A stretch of 13,652 nt of DNA, from the NCBI GenBank assembly GCA_020025135.1, contig JAHHSQ010000034.1:1-13652 (forward strand), written 5' to 3'. Every line of letters begins with the position of its first letter. Position 1 is the stretch's first letter. The position numbers were made by a program, and so were the translations under genes. Of this stretch, positions 5,411 to 13,568 are shown one piece after another. The stretch comes from Pectinatus sp. Its GTDB lineage: Bacteria; Bacillota; Negativicutes; Selenomonadales; Selenomonadaceae. The notes under the pieces are model-generated. The model was not told the origin of the DNA, searched no databases, and worked only from the letters and a program-made list of their open reading frames with translations.

Positions 5411-8029
5411 TTACGCTTGTAATTGTGTTTTGATAAAATCTTGGGCAGCTTGGAAGGCAGTAGGTAATGCTTCTGGCTTGGTGCCACCAGCTTGGGCCAT
5501 ATTAGGACGTCCGCCACCTTTGCCACCGATAATGGGAGCAATTTCCTTGACAATTTTTCCAGCATGGAGGCCACGTTTAATGCCGGCGTCACTGATTTTG
5601 ACAATCAAATTGAGTTTACCATCATGTGGATTAGCTAAAATGACTGCACCACACGGAATTGCTGTACAGAGAACATCCGCTAAATTGCGCAAATCATCTA
5701 TGGTATCTAATTTGACTGTTTGGGTGATAATTTGGCAATCATCGATGGAAATGGCAGTTTTTAACAATTTTTGAGCGATATTTTCTGCTTCGGAATCTTT
5801 CAGAGAGGTTAATTCACGTTTCAATTCGCGATTGTTTTCTTCTAGAACGGCAATTTTACCTAAGATGTCCGAGGAATCTGTTTTCAGGTGTTCTGAGATA
5901 GCATTTAATGTAGCCATTTGTTCTGTTAAATATTGATAAGCAACTTCACCAGTAATAGCTTCAATGCGGCGAACACCAGCTGCGACGCCAGTTTCGCTGA
6001 GAATCTTAAAGAAACCGATTTCGCCAGTATTATGGACGTGTGAACCACCGCATAATTCCATGCTAAAGTCAGGGACATTGATAACCCGCACTATATCGCC
6101 GTATTTTTCGCCGAAAAGAGCCATTGCCCCTTTTGCTTTTGCTTCATCTAAACTCATGTGCGAAGCGGTAACTGGTATAGCACGCATGATTTCTGTATTG
6201 ACCAACTTTTCTACAGCTTGTAATTGTTCGGCAGAAATAGGTTCAAAGCTAGAAAAATCAAAGCGAAGATGTTCTGGTGTCACAGAGGAGCCAGCTTGAT
6301 TGATATGGTCACCGACGATTTTTTTGAGGGCCGCTTGTAAGAGATGTGTAGCAGTGTGGTTGCGAGCGGAAGCTAACTTGCGCTTTTTATCCACTTCAAT
6401 GCGCACTTTATCGTGGAGGCGCACACTGCCCTCTTCAACATAGGCAAGGTGGTAAACGGTGCCGTTTAATAATTTTTTGGTATTGGAAACTACCAATTTA
6501 CCCATTGGCGCGATTAAGACACCAGAATCACCAATTTGTCCGCCACCTTCAGCATAAAATGGTGTGACATCGAGGATGACGCCTGCTTGGTCACCATCTT
6601 CTAATACATCTACTAACTGAGCATCTTTCCACATGCAGACGATTTCTGCTGCGACAGCATTTTCGTCAATTTCCAATTTGTCGATGTTGATGGTATTTAA
6701 ATCTGGAATATCGAGGCGTTTATTTTCTTGTCTAGCAGAGCGAGCGCGTTCGCGCTGTTCTTGCATCGCTTTTTCGAAATTGGCTTTGTCCAATTCGAGA
6801 TTGTTTTCATGAAGAATTTCTTCTGTTAATTCTACTGGGAAACCGTAAGTATCGTAGAGTTTAAAGGCAATATCGCCATTTAATTCCCTTTGACCCTTTT
6901 GTTTTAACTGTTCAATTTCTGACTCTAGCAAGGTAATTCCCTGAGAAAGGGTTTTTTGAAAGCGCTTTTCTTCGATGGAAATGACGTTTTTGATGTAGTC
7001 GAGACGTGCCGTTAAATCTGGGTAAGCATCGCTGTAAATTTTGGCAGTGATATCAACGGTATCAGCTAAGAATTCCCTTTCAATGCCGAGCATACGAGCA
7101 TGGCGAACAGCACGACGCAAGATGCGGCGCAAGACATAACCGCGTCCCTCATTGGAAGGCAAAATGCCGTCCATGACCATAACAGCAATACTGCGGGCGT
7201 GGTCAGCGATGACCTTCATAGAAATATCAGATTGCGGATTGCTATTATAAGGAATGCCGGATACAGCAGAGGCGTATTCGATGAGTGGGAAGAGTAAGTC
7301 CGTTTCAAAATTGGTCGGTTTACCTTGTAATACTGAGGCAAGGCGTTCTAAACCAGCACCGGTATCGATATTCTTTTTAGCTAGTGGCTCGTAATCGCCA
7401 TTTTCTTTTTTATCATATTGGGTGAAGACGAGATTCCAAATTTCAAGATAGCGGTCGCAATCGCAACCAGGTGCGCAATCGGGACTCTTACAACCGCGTT
7501 CTTCTCCTAAATCAATGTAAATTTCGGAGTCAGGGCCACAAGGACCGCTACCAATTTCCCAGAAATTGTCCTCCATGCGGACGATGTGTTCTGGCAAGAC
7601 AGAGGTTTTTTCTGTCCAAATTTTGTATGCTTCTTCGTCTTTGGGGTAAATGCTGACCCATAATTTATCGACTGGCAATTCTAATTCTTTGGTTAAAAAT
7701 TCCCAAGCCCAGGGGATTACTTCCGCTTTAAAATAATCGCCAAAGGAGAAATTGCCGAGCATTTCAAAGAAAGTTTGATGGCGTGCAGTTCGGCCGACAT
7801 TTTCAATATCTCCTGTGCGAACGCAACGTTGACTGGTGGTAATGCGTGTGCAAGGTGGCTTCATTTTTCCTGTAAAATACGGTTTTAAAGGAGCCATGCC
7901 AGCACCGATGAGTAACAAGGACGGGTCATTTTCTGGAATTAAGGAGAAACTAGGCAGACAGAGATGGCCACGCTCTTTAAAATAATCGAGATATTTTTTC
8001 CTCAATTCATTTCCACTCATGTATTTCAA
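5411..8029 (-). CDS. alaS: Alanyl-tRNA synthetase
   Basis: The cytoplasmic enzyme charges tRNA-Ala and hydrolyses mischarged Ser- and Gly-tRNA-Ala. The full 872-residue architecture is present. The class II catalytic domain includes RTARHQTFFEMLGNFSFGDYF (about 80-100, motif 2 area) and DTGAGLERL (222-230, motif 3). The tRNA-recognition region contains RGYVLRRILRRAVRH. The editing domain has the zinc-binding HTATH (558-562) and CGGSH (660-664). A coiled coil follows at about 705-755, then a C-terminal domain with GGKGGGRPNMAQAGG. A TTG start at 8029 lies 9 nt after GGAGGT (8044-8039). The first ATG (8020) would be 18 nt away, so TTG is preferred and both give nearly the same protein. The gene begins only 35 nt after ahbB, leaving no room for a T-box leader. 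ireB follows. Confidence 0.97.
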   Translation of the reverse strand: MKYMSGNELRKKYLDYFKERGHLCLPSFSLIPENDPSLLLIGAGMAPLKPYFTGKMKPPCTRITTSQRCVRTGDIENVGRTARHQTFFEMLGNFSFGDYFKAEVIPWAWEFLTKELELPVDKLWVSIYPKDEEAYKIWTEKTSVLPEHIVRMEDNFWEIGSGPCGPDSEIYIDLGEERGCKSPDCAPGCDCDRYLEIWNLVFTQYDKKENGDYEPLAKKNIDTGAGLERLASVLQGKPTNFETDLLFPLIEYASAVSGIPYNSNPQSDISMKVIADHARSIAVMVMDGILPSNEGRGYVLRRILRRAVRHARMLGIEREFLADTVDITAKIYSDAYPDLTARLDYIKNVISIEEKRFQKTLSQGITLLESEIEQLKQKGQRELNGDIAFKLYDTYGFPVELTEEILHENNLELDKANFEKAMQEQRERARSARQENKRLDIPDLNTINIDKLEIDENAVAAEIVCMWKDAQLVDVLEDGDQAGVILDVTPFYAEGGGQIGDSGVLIAPMGKLVVSNTKKLLNGTVYHLAYVEEGSVRLHDKVRIEVDKKRKLASARNHTATHLLQAALKKIVGDHINQAGSSVTPEHLRFDFSSFEPISAEQLQAVEKLVNTEIMRAIPVTASHMSLDEAKAKGAMALFGEKYGDIVRVINVPDFSMELCGGSHVHNTGEIGFFKILSETGVAAGVRRIEAITGEVAYQYLTEQMATLNAISEHLKTDSSDILGKIAVLEENNRELKRELTSLKDSEAENIAQKLLKTAISIDDCQIITQTVKLDTIDDLRNLADVLCTAIPCGAVILANPHDGKLNLIVKISDAGIKRGLHAGKIVKEIAPIIGGKGGGRPNMAQAGGTKPEALPTAFQAAQDFIKTQLQA

Positions 8030-8064
8030 AATTAATCTACCTCCAAGATACTACAGATATAAAA

Positions 8065-8541
8065 TTATTTGTGAAGGGCATATCGCATACTGGTTTTTTT
8101 CCACTCTTTTACGGTACAAAGTTGTAAAGGTGGTGGTAGCAGACATTGCTTGGCAATTTCTGTTAAAAAATGATGTGCCTCAATCTGGTCATGAGCATGC
8201 AACATGGCATACAGATTGTATGGCCATTGCGGAAATGGTTGGCGCGTATAACAGTGAGAAAGGCAAGAAAATTGGGCTAGTTGTGTAGCAATGGCGTTTT
8301 CTCTAGCAGTTGGCACTTCCCAAAGACAAAGGGCATTATACTGATAACCGACTTGTCGATGGGTGAGCACAGCTCCTAGCTTGCGGATAATACCTTGTTT
8401 TGACCAAGCGGTCAATTTGCTTAAGAGTACTGCTTCAGAAATGCCTATTTTTTCTGCCATCTGAGCGTAGGGATTGGGAACAAGGGGAAAATCCGCTTCT
8501 AATACGGCAATAATGCGTTGGTCTAATTCCGTGTTGGTCAT
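8065..8541 (-). CDS. ahbB: Siroheme decarboxylase subunit AhbB (Lrp/AsnC-like)
   Basis: AhbA and AhbB together convert siroheme to 12,18-didecarboxysiroheme in the alternative haem pathway. The 158-residue protein has an N-terminal AsnC-type winged helix (about 5-60). Its C-terminal half carries the family pattern SHCYTRQPFPQWPYNLYAM (95-113) and ends in KEWKKTSMRY (145-154), both hallmarks of the AhbB/NirG-like branch rather than of amino-acid-sensing Lrp regulators. Genes of this type are often labelled as Lrp regulators, so that remains the alternative name. The ATG at 8541 follows the ahbA stop by 7 nt, so the two are translated from one message. No other ahb or siroheme genes are in the window, so pathway membership rests on family knowledge. 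Confidence 0.85.
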   Translation of the reverse strand: MTNTELDQRIIAVLEADFPLVPNPYAQMAEKIGISEAVLLSKLTAWSKQGIIRKLGAVLTHRQVGYQYNALCLWEVPTARENAIATQLAQFSCLSHCYTRQPFPQWPYNLYAMLHAHDQIEAHHFLTEIAKQCLLPPPLQLCTVKEWKKTSMRYALHK

Positions 8542-8548
8542 AACATAC

Positions 8549-9010
8549 CTACTTTAAGTGAAAGTTTACATTTACTTTGCTTTTATATTCGCTCTTCAAA
8601 TTGAGGTGGGCTTTTACCGCAGAGTCAGAGATAATTTGTTGTAAAATATGCTCTTCCTCTGCTTGACTCTTGGTCAAGAGAGTAAACCAGAGATTATAAG
8701 CGCTACCACTGCGCTCGTAATTATGGGTGATATTGGGAAAACCATTTACAAAATTGGCTACCCTAGGCAATTCCTTTGGGTCTACCTCTAGGGCGATTAA
8801 AGTGCCGTGGTATCCGAGCTTTTCTGAAGAAAAGAAAGCTCCGATGCGCCTAATATAACCGCGCTCTTTTAGCGATTGCAAAGTTTGAATAACAATTTCT
8901 TCCGAGATGCCAATTTTTTCGCCGATATTTTGAAAGGGGCGTGGCAAGAGCGGAAGGTTGGTCTGTAAGAGATTGAGTATTTTTTTTTCTAGTGGTGTTA
9001 ATGTAGGCAA
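8549..9010 (-). CDS. ahbA: Siroheme decarboxylase subunit AhbA (Lrp/AsnC-like)
   Basis: This is the partner of AhbB in the two decarboxylations of siroheme. The 153-residue protein starts with an AsnC-type helix-turn-helix (about 5-58), followed by GYHGTLIALEVDP (66-78). The AhbA-type signature is FPNITHNYERSGSAYNLWFT (91-110). The histidine and tyrosine of THNY are retained. Family members usually carry a short Asp-His or similar pair before YN-WFT, whereas here SGSA is found, which could matter for the active site. The start is TTG at 9010, five bases after GAGGTG. The gene has its own candidate promoter in the 102-bp gap after engB, which suggests that ahbAB and perhaps alaS can be expressed apart from the clpX-lon-engB group. 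Confidence 0.83.
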   Translation of the reverse strand: MPTLTPLEKKILNLLQTNLPLLPRPFQNIGEKIGISEEIVIQTLQSLKERGYIRRIGAFFSSEKLGYHGTLIALEVDPKELPRVANFVNGFPNITHNYERSGSAYNLWFTLLTKSQAEEEHILQQIISDSAVKAHLNLKSEYKSKVNVNFHLK

Positions 9011-9028
9011 TACTGCACCTCAAAATAA

Positions 9029-9044
9029 TATTCTCATTATAACA
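9029..9044 (-). promoter_or_regulatory. Candidate extended -10 promoter for ahbA
   Basis: On the minus strand TATAAT (9041-9036) is preceded by TG at 9044-9043, giving the extended form TGTTATAAT. No good -35 box is present at 16-18 bp, which is acceptable for an extended -10 promoter. Transcription would begin near 9029, about 20 nt before the ahbA TTG. Confidence 0.5.
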
Positions 9045-9112
9045 TAAGTACTGATTTTGCACGAACAAAATAATAGTTAATTTCTGACATTTTGACCTTA
9101 ATACTAGAGTTA

Positions 9113-9739
9113 TTACTGGAGTGAATCAGCTATTAAGTTTAACAATTCGTTTCGGCCAGTACCATCTACCGAAGAGTAGGGCAGGACGGTCTCCTCTGGC
9201 AGTTGTAGGGTCTTGCGAATGATAGCTAGATTTTTGTTGCGGAGATTTTTTGTCAATTTGTCTGCCTTGGTAGCAATGACTAAAACAGGCAAATGCTGGG
9301 CAACTAGTTCTTTAAACATGGCAATGTCAGAATCCATTGGGGGATGACGTAAATCGATGAGGAGACAAACACAGAATAAAGTGGTGCTAGTGGCAAAATA
9401 ATCTTTGGTGAAAGCAGACCAAATTTGGCGGTTTTTTTTGCTGGTTTTAGCGTAACCATAACCAGGTAAATCAACTAGATAGAGCAGTTTATCATTGCCG
9501 TTTGGATAGCGACAATTCAGCTGGAAATAGTTGATAGTTTGTGTTTTACCAGGGCTTTGACTGACCTTTGCTAACCCGCGTACTCTCGCTAGAGAATTTA
9601 TTAGAGATGATTTACCAACATTGGAACGGCCAATGAAAGCTATTTCTGGTAAACGTGGTTGAGGCAGGTTTTTGCCGTTGACAAGAGAGAGTAAATACTC
9701 TGCCTTTGTGATGTTTAGCGGAGTGGTTTCATTATTCAT
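9113..9739 (-). CDS. engB: Ribosome biogenesis GTP-binding protein EngB (YsxC/YihA)
   Basis: EngB is an essential GTPase of the TrmE-Era-EngA-EngB group that helps assemble the large ribosomal subunit. All G motifs are visible in 208 residues: G1 GRSNVGKSS (37-45), G2 threonine in PGKTQ (T66), G3 DLPGYG (90-95), G4 TKAD (157-160) and G5 SS (189-190). The length is normal. Its ATG lies within the end of lon, so the two genes overlap by 8 nt (ATGAATAA) and translation is probably coupled. The lon-engB pairing is common in Firmicutes. Confidence 0.96.
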   Translation of the reverse strand: MNNETTPLNITKAEYLLSLVNGKNLPQPRLPEIAFIGRSNVGKSSLINSLARVRGLAKVSQSPGKTQTINYFQLNCRYPNGNDKLLYLVDLPGYGYAKTSKKNRQIWSAFTKDYFATSTTLFCVCLLIDLRHPPMDSDIAMFKELVAQHLPVLVIATKADKLTKNLRNKNLAIIRKTLQLPEETVLPYSSVDGTGRNELLNLIADSLQ

Positions 9740-12062
9740 TTTTTAAAGCGTGCTCCAATACTTCCTTCATATTTTTTACTGGTATAAAAGTCATTTTATT
9801 TCTGATATCAGCATCTATATCCTCGATATCGCGCTGATTATCCCAAGGTAAAATAATGGTATAAATTTTTTCGCGGTAAGCGGCGAGAATTTTTTCTTTT
9901 AATCCCCCCACGGGCAAAACTCGGCCGCGCAAGGTGATTTCTCCAGTCATGGCTACATCACTGCGTACTTTTTGGTTAGTTAAAGCAGATATCATAGCGG
10001 TAGTCATGGTGATACCAGCGGATGGGCCATCCTTGGGAATAGCTCCTTCAGGTAAATGGATATGAATGTCATTTTTCTCGTAAAAATTGGGTTTTAGTTG
10101 CAATTCGTGAGAGCAACTTCTAATATAACTGAGGCCAGTTTGTGCAGATTCTTGCATCACCTTCCCTAAGCGACCAGTCAAAATTAAGCGGCCTTTTCCT
10201 TTTAGAATATTTACTTCAGTGGGAAGAATTTCACCGCCCACTTGTGTCCAGGCCAAACCGATAACTAGTCCGACTTGGGCAGTTTTTTCAGTATAATTGG
10301 CTGGAGGATAGGGTCTTCCTAAAAACGAGGCGAGATTTTTGACCGTGATGCGTAGGCGCTTTTTTTCCCCTTCCACAATGGTCTTAGCGGCTTTTCGGCA
10401 AATGGAAGCTATTTTTCTTTCTAAATCGCGCACACCTGCTTCTCGCGTATAATCGACGATAATTTTATTTATCGCCTCTTTGGTAAATTGCAATTGTGCT
10501 TTGCTTAGACCAGATTTTTTCAGTTGTTTATCGATGAGGTGCCGTTGGGCAATGTGAAATTTTTCTACATTGGTGTAGCTAGATAATTTGATTATTTCCA
10601 TGCGGTCACGCAGCGGCAAGGGGATATCAGCGAGATTGTTAGCGGTAACAACCCAGAAAACATTAGAGAGGTCAAAAGGAATATCTAGATAATGGTCAAG
10701 AAAAGTGTTATTCTGCTCAGGGTCTAATACTTCTAGTAAGGCTGCCGTTGGGTTGCCACGAAAATCACTGCTCATTTTATCGATTTCATCCAAGAGAAAG
10801 AGGGGATTGTTCGTTTTGGCTTGAATAATACTTTTCATGATTTGTCCGGGCATAGCGCCGATATAGGTGCGTCGATGCCCTCTAATTTCCGCTTCATCTT
10901 TGATTCCGCCTAAGGAGGCTCGCACGAAACGGCGATTGATGGCCTTAGAAATGGACGTAGCAAGGGATGTTTTGCCAACACCAGGTGGACCAACTAAACA
11001 GATGATAGGAGAATGATGGGTATCTGATAATTGTTTTACAGCCAGATATTCTAAGATGCGTTCTTTGACATCTTTTAATCCATAATGTTCTCGGTCTAAA
11101 ATTTCGGCTGCTCTTTTTATATCGAGTGCGTCGTCGGAATGCTTGAGCCAAGGCACGGATAATAACGTTTCTATATAAGTGCGAATGACATTGCTTTCAC
11201 TGCTACTAGGACTGATTTTGGCGAGGCGTTTGATTTCCTGTTTTAAGACCTTTTCTACATCTGGTGGAAAAGTATTTTCGGCTAGGGATTTTTTATATTT
11301 TTCCATATCTCCATCAGCATCTTCGTCATCTCCAAGTTCTTCTCTAATGGCTTTGATTTGTTCGCGCAAATAATATTCACGTTGTGTCTTATCCATTTTT
11401 TTGTGAACACGGGAAGTAATTTCTTTGCCAATTTTGAGGATTTCTATTTCTTTGAGGAGGAGCGTATAGAGTCTTTCCAAGCGTTTAATAGGGTCTAAAA
11501 TGCCGAGAAGTTCTTGTTTTGTTTCCATGGAGAAGGACATATGGCTACTGATGAGGTCGCACATTTGCCCGATATCTTCTAGCAGAGAAATAGAAATAAG
11601 CGCTTCTGCCGGTATTTTTTTACTCAATTTGATCCAATTTTCAAATTGCGATATGAGGGCATGAACTAGTGCCTCCAAATTGATATCATCAGAAATTTTT
11701 TTATTAGGTAAAAAAGAATTATCAAGGTGTGGTTCGACAGTTGCCATATAGCAGTCGGTATTATCTTGAAAATTTTTTATTGTGGCTCTACATTTTCCCT
11801 CCACCAAGACGCGAATAACACCGCCAGGTAGTTTATAAGTACTGCGCACGGTGACAATAGTGCCAATGTCATAGATGTCAGAGGCCATTGGCTCTTCAAT
11901 GTCGGCATCTCGCTGAGCGGATACGAAGAATTCTCTGTTATCTTTTAAGAGGGCTTTTTCAAGAGCTAAAACGGATTTTGGCCTTCCAACATCTAAATTA
12001 GCAATGATGTGTGGAAAGATAACAATACCACGTAAGGGGATTAAAGGCAAAGTTTTTTCCAA
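9732..12062 (-). CDS. lon: ATP-dependent protease La (LonA)
   Basis: Lon is a cytoplasmic AAA+ protease that unfolds and degrades damaged and regulatory proteins. The sequence shows an N-terminal substrate domain from LPLIPLRGIVIFPH, a coiled-coil segment (about 220-260), Walker A GPPGVGKT (358-365), Walker B LFLLDEID (421-428) and a C-terminal serine protease domain. The catalytic serine is S681 in KDGPSAG and the lysine is K724 in GGLKEK. The frame stays open up to 12161, but the chosen TTG at 12062 lies 7 nt after AAGGAAG and gives 776 residues, close to the usual length. The extra upstream residues are hydrophobic and have no counterpart in the family. It lies between clpX and engB. Confidence 0.95.
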   Translation of the reverse strand: MEKTLPLIPLRGIVIFPHIIANLDVGRPKSVLALEKALLKDNREFFVSAQRDADIEEPMASDIYDIGTIVTVRSTYKLPGGVIRVLVEGKCRATIKNFQDNTDCYMATVEPHLDNSFLPNKKISDDINLEALVHALISQFENWIKLSKKIPAEALISISLLEDIGQMCDLISSHMSFSMETKQELLGILDPIKRLERLYTLLLKEIEILKIGKEITSRVHKKMDKTQREYYLREQIKAIREELGDDEDADGDMEKYKKSLAENTFPPDVEKVLKQEIKRLAKISPSSSESNVIRTYIETLLSVPWLKHSDDALDIKRAAEILDREHYGLKDVKERILEYLAVKQLSDTHHSPIICLVGPPGVGKTSLATSISKAINRRFVRASLGGIKDEAEIRGHRRTYIGAMPGQIMKSIIQAKTNNPLFLLDEIDKMSSDFRGNPTAALLEVLDPEQNNTFLDHYLDIPFDLSNVFWVVTANNLADIPLPLRDRMEIIKLSSYTNVEKFHIAQRHLIDKQLKKSGLSKAQLQFTKEAINKIIVDYTREAGVRDLERKIASICRKAAKTIVEGEKKRLRITVKNLASFLGRPYPPANYTEKTAQVGLVIGLAWTQVGGEILPTEVNILKGKGRLILTGRLGKVMQESAQTGLSYIRSCSHELQLKPNFYEKNDIHIHLPEGAIPKDGPSAGITMTTAMISALTNQKVRSDVAMTGEITLRGRVLPVGGLKEKILAAYREKIYTIILPWDNQRDIEDIDADIRNKMTFIPVKNMKEVLEHALKNE

Positions 12063-12150
12063 ATTAACACTTCCTTTCAGATACTTATGAGTGTATGCTG
12101 GATAATTTGGTGCATAGAGGATAAGGAGTAATAAAGAAAGAAGAGCTGTC

Positions 12151-12177
12151 ATATCTAGCAATTAATGTGATAGATAT
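12151..12177. repeat. Dyad symmetry in the clpX-lon gap
   Basis: A perfect 7-bp inverted repeat, ATATCTA (12151-12157) and TAGATAT (12171-12177), is separated by 13 bp whose centre contains ATTAAT. It lies in the gap between the clpX stop (12199) and the lon start (12062), about 90 bp upstream of lon. It could be an operator for a dimeric regulator. It does not match the CIRCE or CtsR operator patterns known from heat-shock genes. No clear terminator or strong promoter is seen in the rest of the gap. Confidence 0.35.
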
Positions 12178-12198
12178 AACAACTCCTAAAGTGTAAGT

Positions 12199-13482
12199 TT
12201 AAGCTGTTTCTTCCTGGGCAGTACTGCTTTTTACATCTTTAATTAATTTATTGCCGTAAGTTAAAAGGGGTTTATCTTGTTTTTCTACGACGTTCTTGGT
12301 GATACGGCAGGCAGTAACGCCATTTGTAGAAGGCAACTCATACATTATATCTCGCATAATATCTTCAATGATAGAGCGGAGACCACGTGCACCGGTATGC
12401 CGTTCTAAGGCTTTTTGCGCTATCAGTTCCAAGGCATCGGAGTCAAATTGCAATTCGATGCCATCTAGTTGTAACAGTCGTTTGTATTGTTTGACGAGGG
12501 CGTTTTTAGGCTTCGTCAAGATATCGATAAGGGCCTGTTTGTCGAGTGGATTTAGAGAAGCAACGATAGGTAAACGGCCGATGAATTCTGGAATTAATCC
12601 TGTTTTGAGCAAATCTTCTGGCAATACTTGGCGGAATAAGGCGCCATTGGCTAATTGTACTTTGCTTTTTACATCGGCACCAAATCCAATCGACTTTTGA
12701 CCGAGACGTTTTTCGATAATTTTCTCTAAGCCATCGAATGCTCCTCCACAGATAAAGAGAATATTAGTTGTATCGATGGTGATAAATTCTTGGTGAGGAT
12801 GTTTTCTGCCACCTTGGGCAGGAACATTGGCAACAGTACCTTCTAATATCTTGAGTAAAGCTTGTTGTACGCCCTCTCCAGAGACATCGCGGGTAATGGA
12901 AGGATTTTCTGCTTTGCGAGAAATTTTATCTATTTCGTCGATATAAATGATGCCTTTAGATGCCTTTTCAATATCAAAATTAGCTGCCTGAATTAATTTC
13001 AGGAGAATATTTTCTACATCTTCGCCGACATACCCTGCCTCAGTGAGAGAAGTGGCATCAGCGATGGCAAAAGGAACACGTAAAATACGCGCTAACGTTT
13101 GTGCCAAGAGAGTTTTTCCTGAACCTGTAGGACCGAGAAGGAGAATGTTTGATTTTTGTAGTTCTACATCATTATTGTCCATCGCTAGCGTATTGATGCG
13201 TTTGTAGTGGTTATAAACTGCTACAGAAAGGGCCCGTTTTGCTTCTTCTTGTCCAATGACATAGTAATCAAGCAATTTTTTGATATCTTTTGGTTTAGGA
13301 ACGTGATGGGCAGTCATTTCTAAACTGTTGACGAATTCTTCGTCGATTATATCATTACATAGTTCGATACATTGGTCACAGATATAGACGCCAGGGCCGG
13401 CAATGAGTTTTCGTACATGGGATTGTGGTTTGCCGCAAAAAGAACATTTCAATTCGTTCTGTTTATCTTCAAATTTTGTCAT
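12199..13482 (-). CDS. clpX: ATP-dependent Clp protease ATP-binding subunit ClpX
   Basis: ClpX is a hexameric AAA+ unfoldase that feeds substrates to ClpP. The 427-residue protein has an N-terminal zinc domain with C13, C16, C35 and C38 (CSFC and CDQC), Walker A GPTGSGKT (117-124), pore loop GYVGED and Walker B IIYIDEID (178-185). It also has the GRKHPHQEF loop, the SIGFG loop that docks on ClpP, and a sensor-2 region RHTGARGLRS. The ATG at 13482 lies 5 nt after AAGGAGGG (13495-13488), so it is preferred to a TTG six codons upstream. lon follows 136 nt after its stop. clpP is not in the window; an insertion element end lies upstream instead. Confidence 0.97.
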   Translation of the reverse strand: MTKFEDKQNELKCSFCGKPQSHVRKLIAGPGVYICDQCIELCNDIIDEEFVNSLEMTAHHVPKPKDIKKLLDYYVIGQEEAKRALSVAVYNHYKRINTLAMDNNDVELQKSNILLLGPTGSGKTLLAQTLARILRVPFAIADATSLTEAGYVGEDVENILLKLIQAANFDIEKASKGIIYIDEIDKISRKAENPSITRDVSGEGVQQALLKILEGTVANVPAQGGRKHPHQEFITIDTTNILFICGGAFDGLEKIIEKRLGQKSIGFGADVKSKVQLANGALFRQVLPEDLLKTGLIPEFIGRLPIVASLNPLDKQALIDILTKPKNALVKQYKRLLQLDGIELQFDSDALELIAQKALERHTGARGLRSIIEDIMRDIMYELPSTNGVTACRITKNVVEKQDKPLLTYGNKLIKDVKSSTAQEETA

Positions 13483-13518
13483 ATAAACCCTCCTTGCCAA
13501 GCATAATTTGCTTTAAAA

Positions 13519-13553
13519 ATGCATCCCCATCCCCCGAGGAGATAAGGATGCAT
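13519..13553 (-). terminator. Hairpin upstream of clpX, probable minus-strand terminator
   Basis: An 8-bp stem, ATGCATCC (13519-13526) and GGATGCAT (13546-13553), with further pairing inside, is followed on the minus strand by TTTTTAAAG. It would end transcription coming from the right, such as from the insertion element, just before clpX. The U-run is short, so it may be leaky. TTGACA on the minus strand at 13566-13561 could be a -35 box for clpX, but no good -10 follows. Confidence 0.5.
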
Positions 13554-13568
13554 AAAACAATGTCAATA

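Noticed and set aside
8030..8064. T-box leader for alaS
   Set aside because: Only 35 nt separate ahbB and alaS, which is too short for a T-box.
8019..8288. 89-codon plus-strand frame opposite ahbB
   Set aside because: It is antisense to a clearly conserved gene, begins opposite the alaS start and resembles no known protein.
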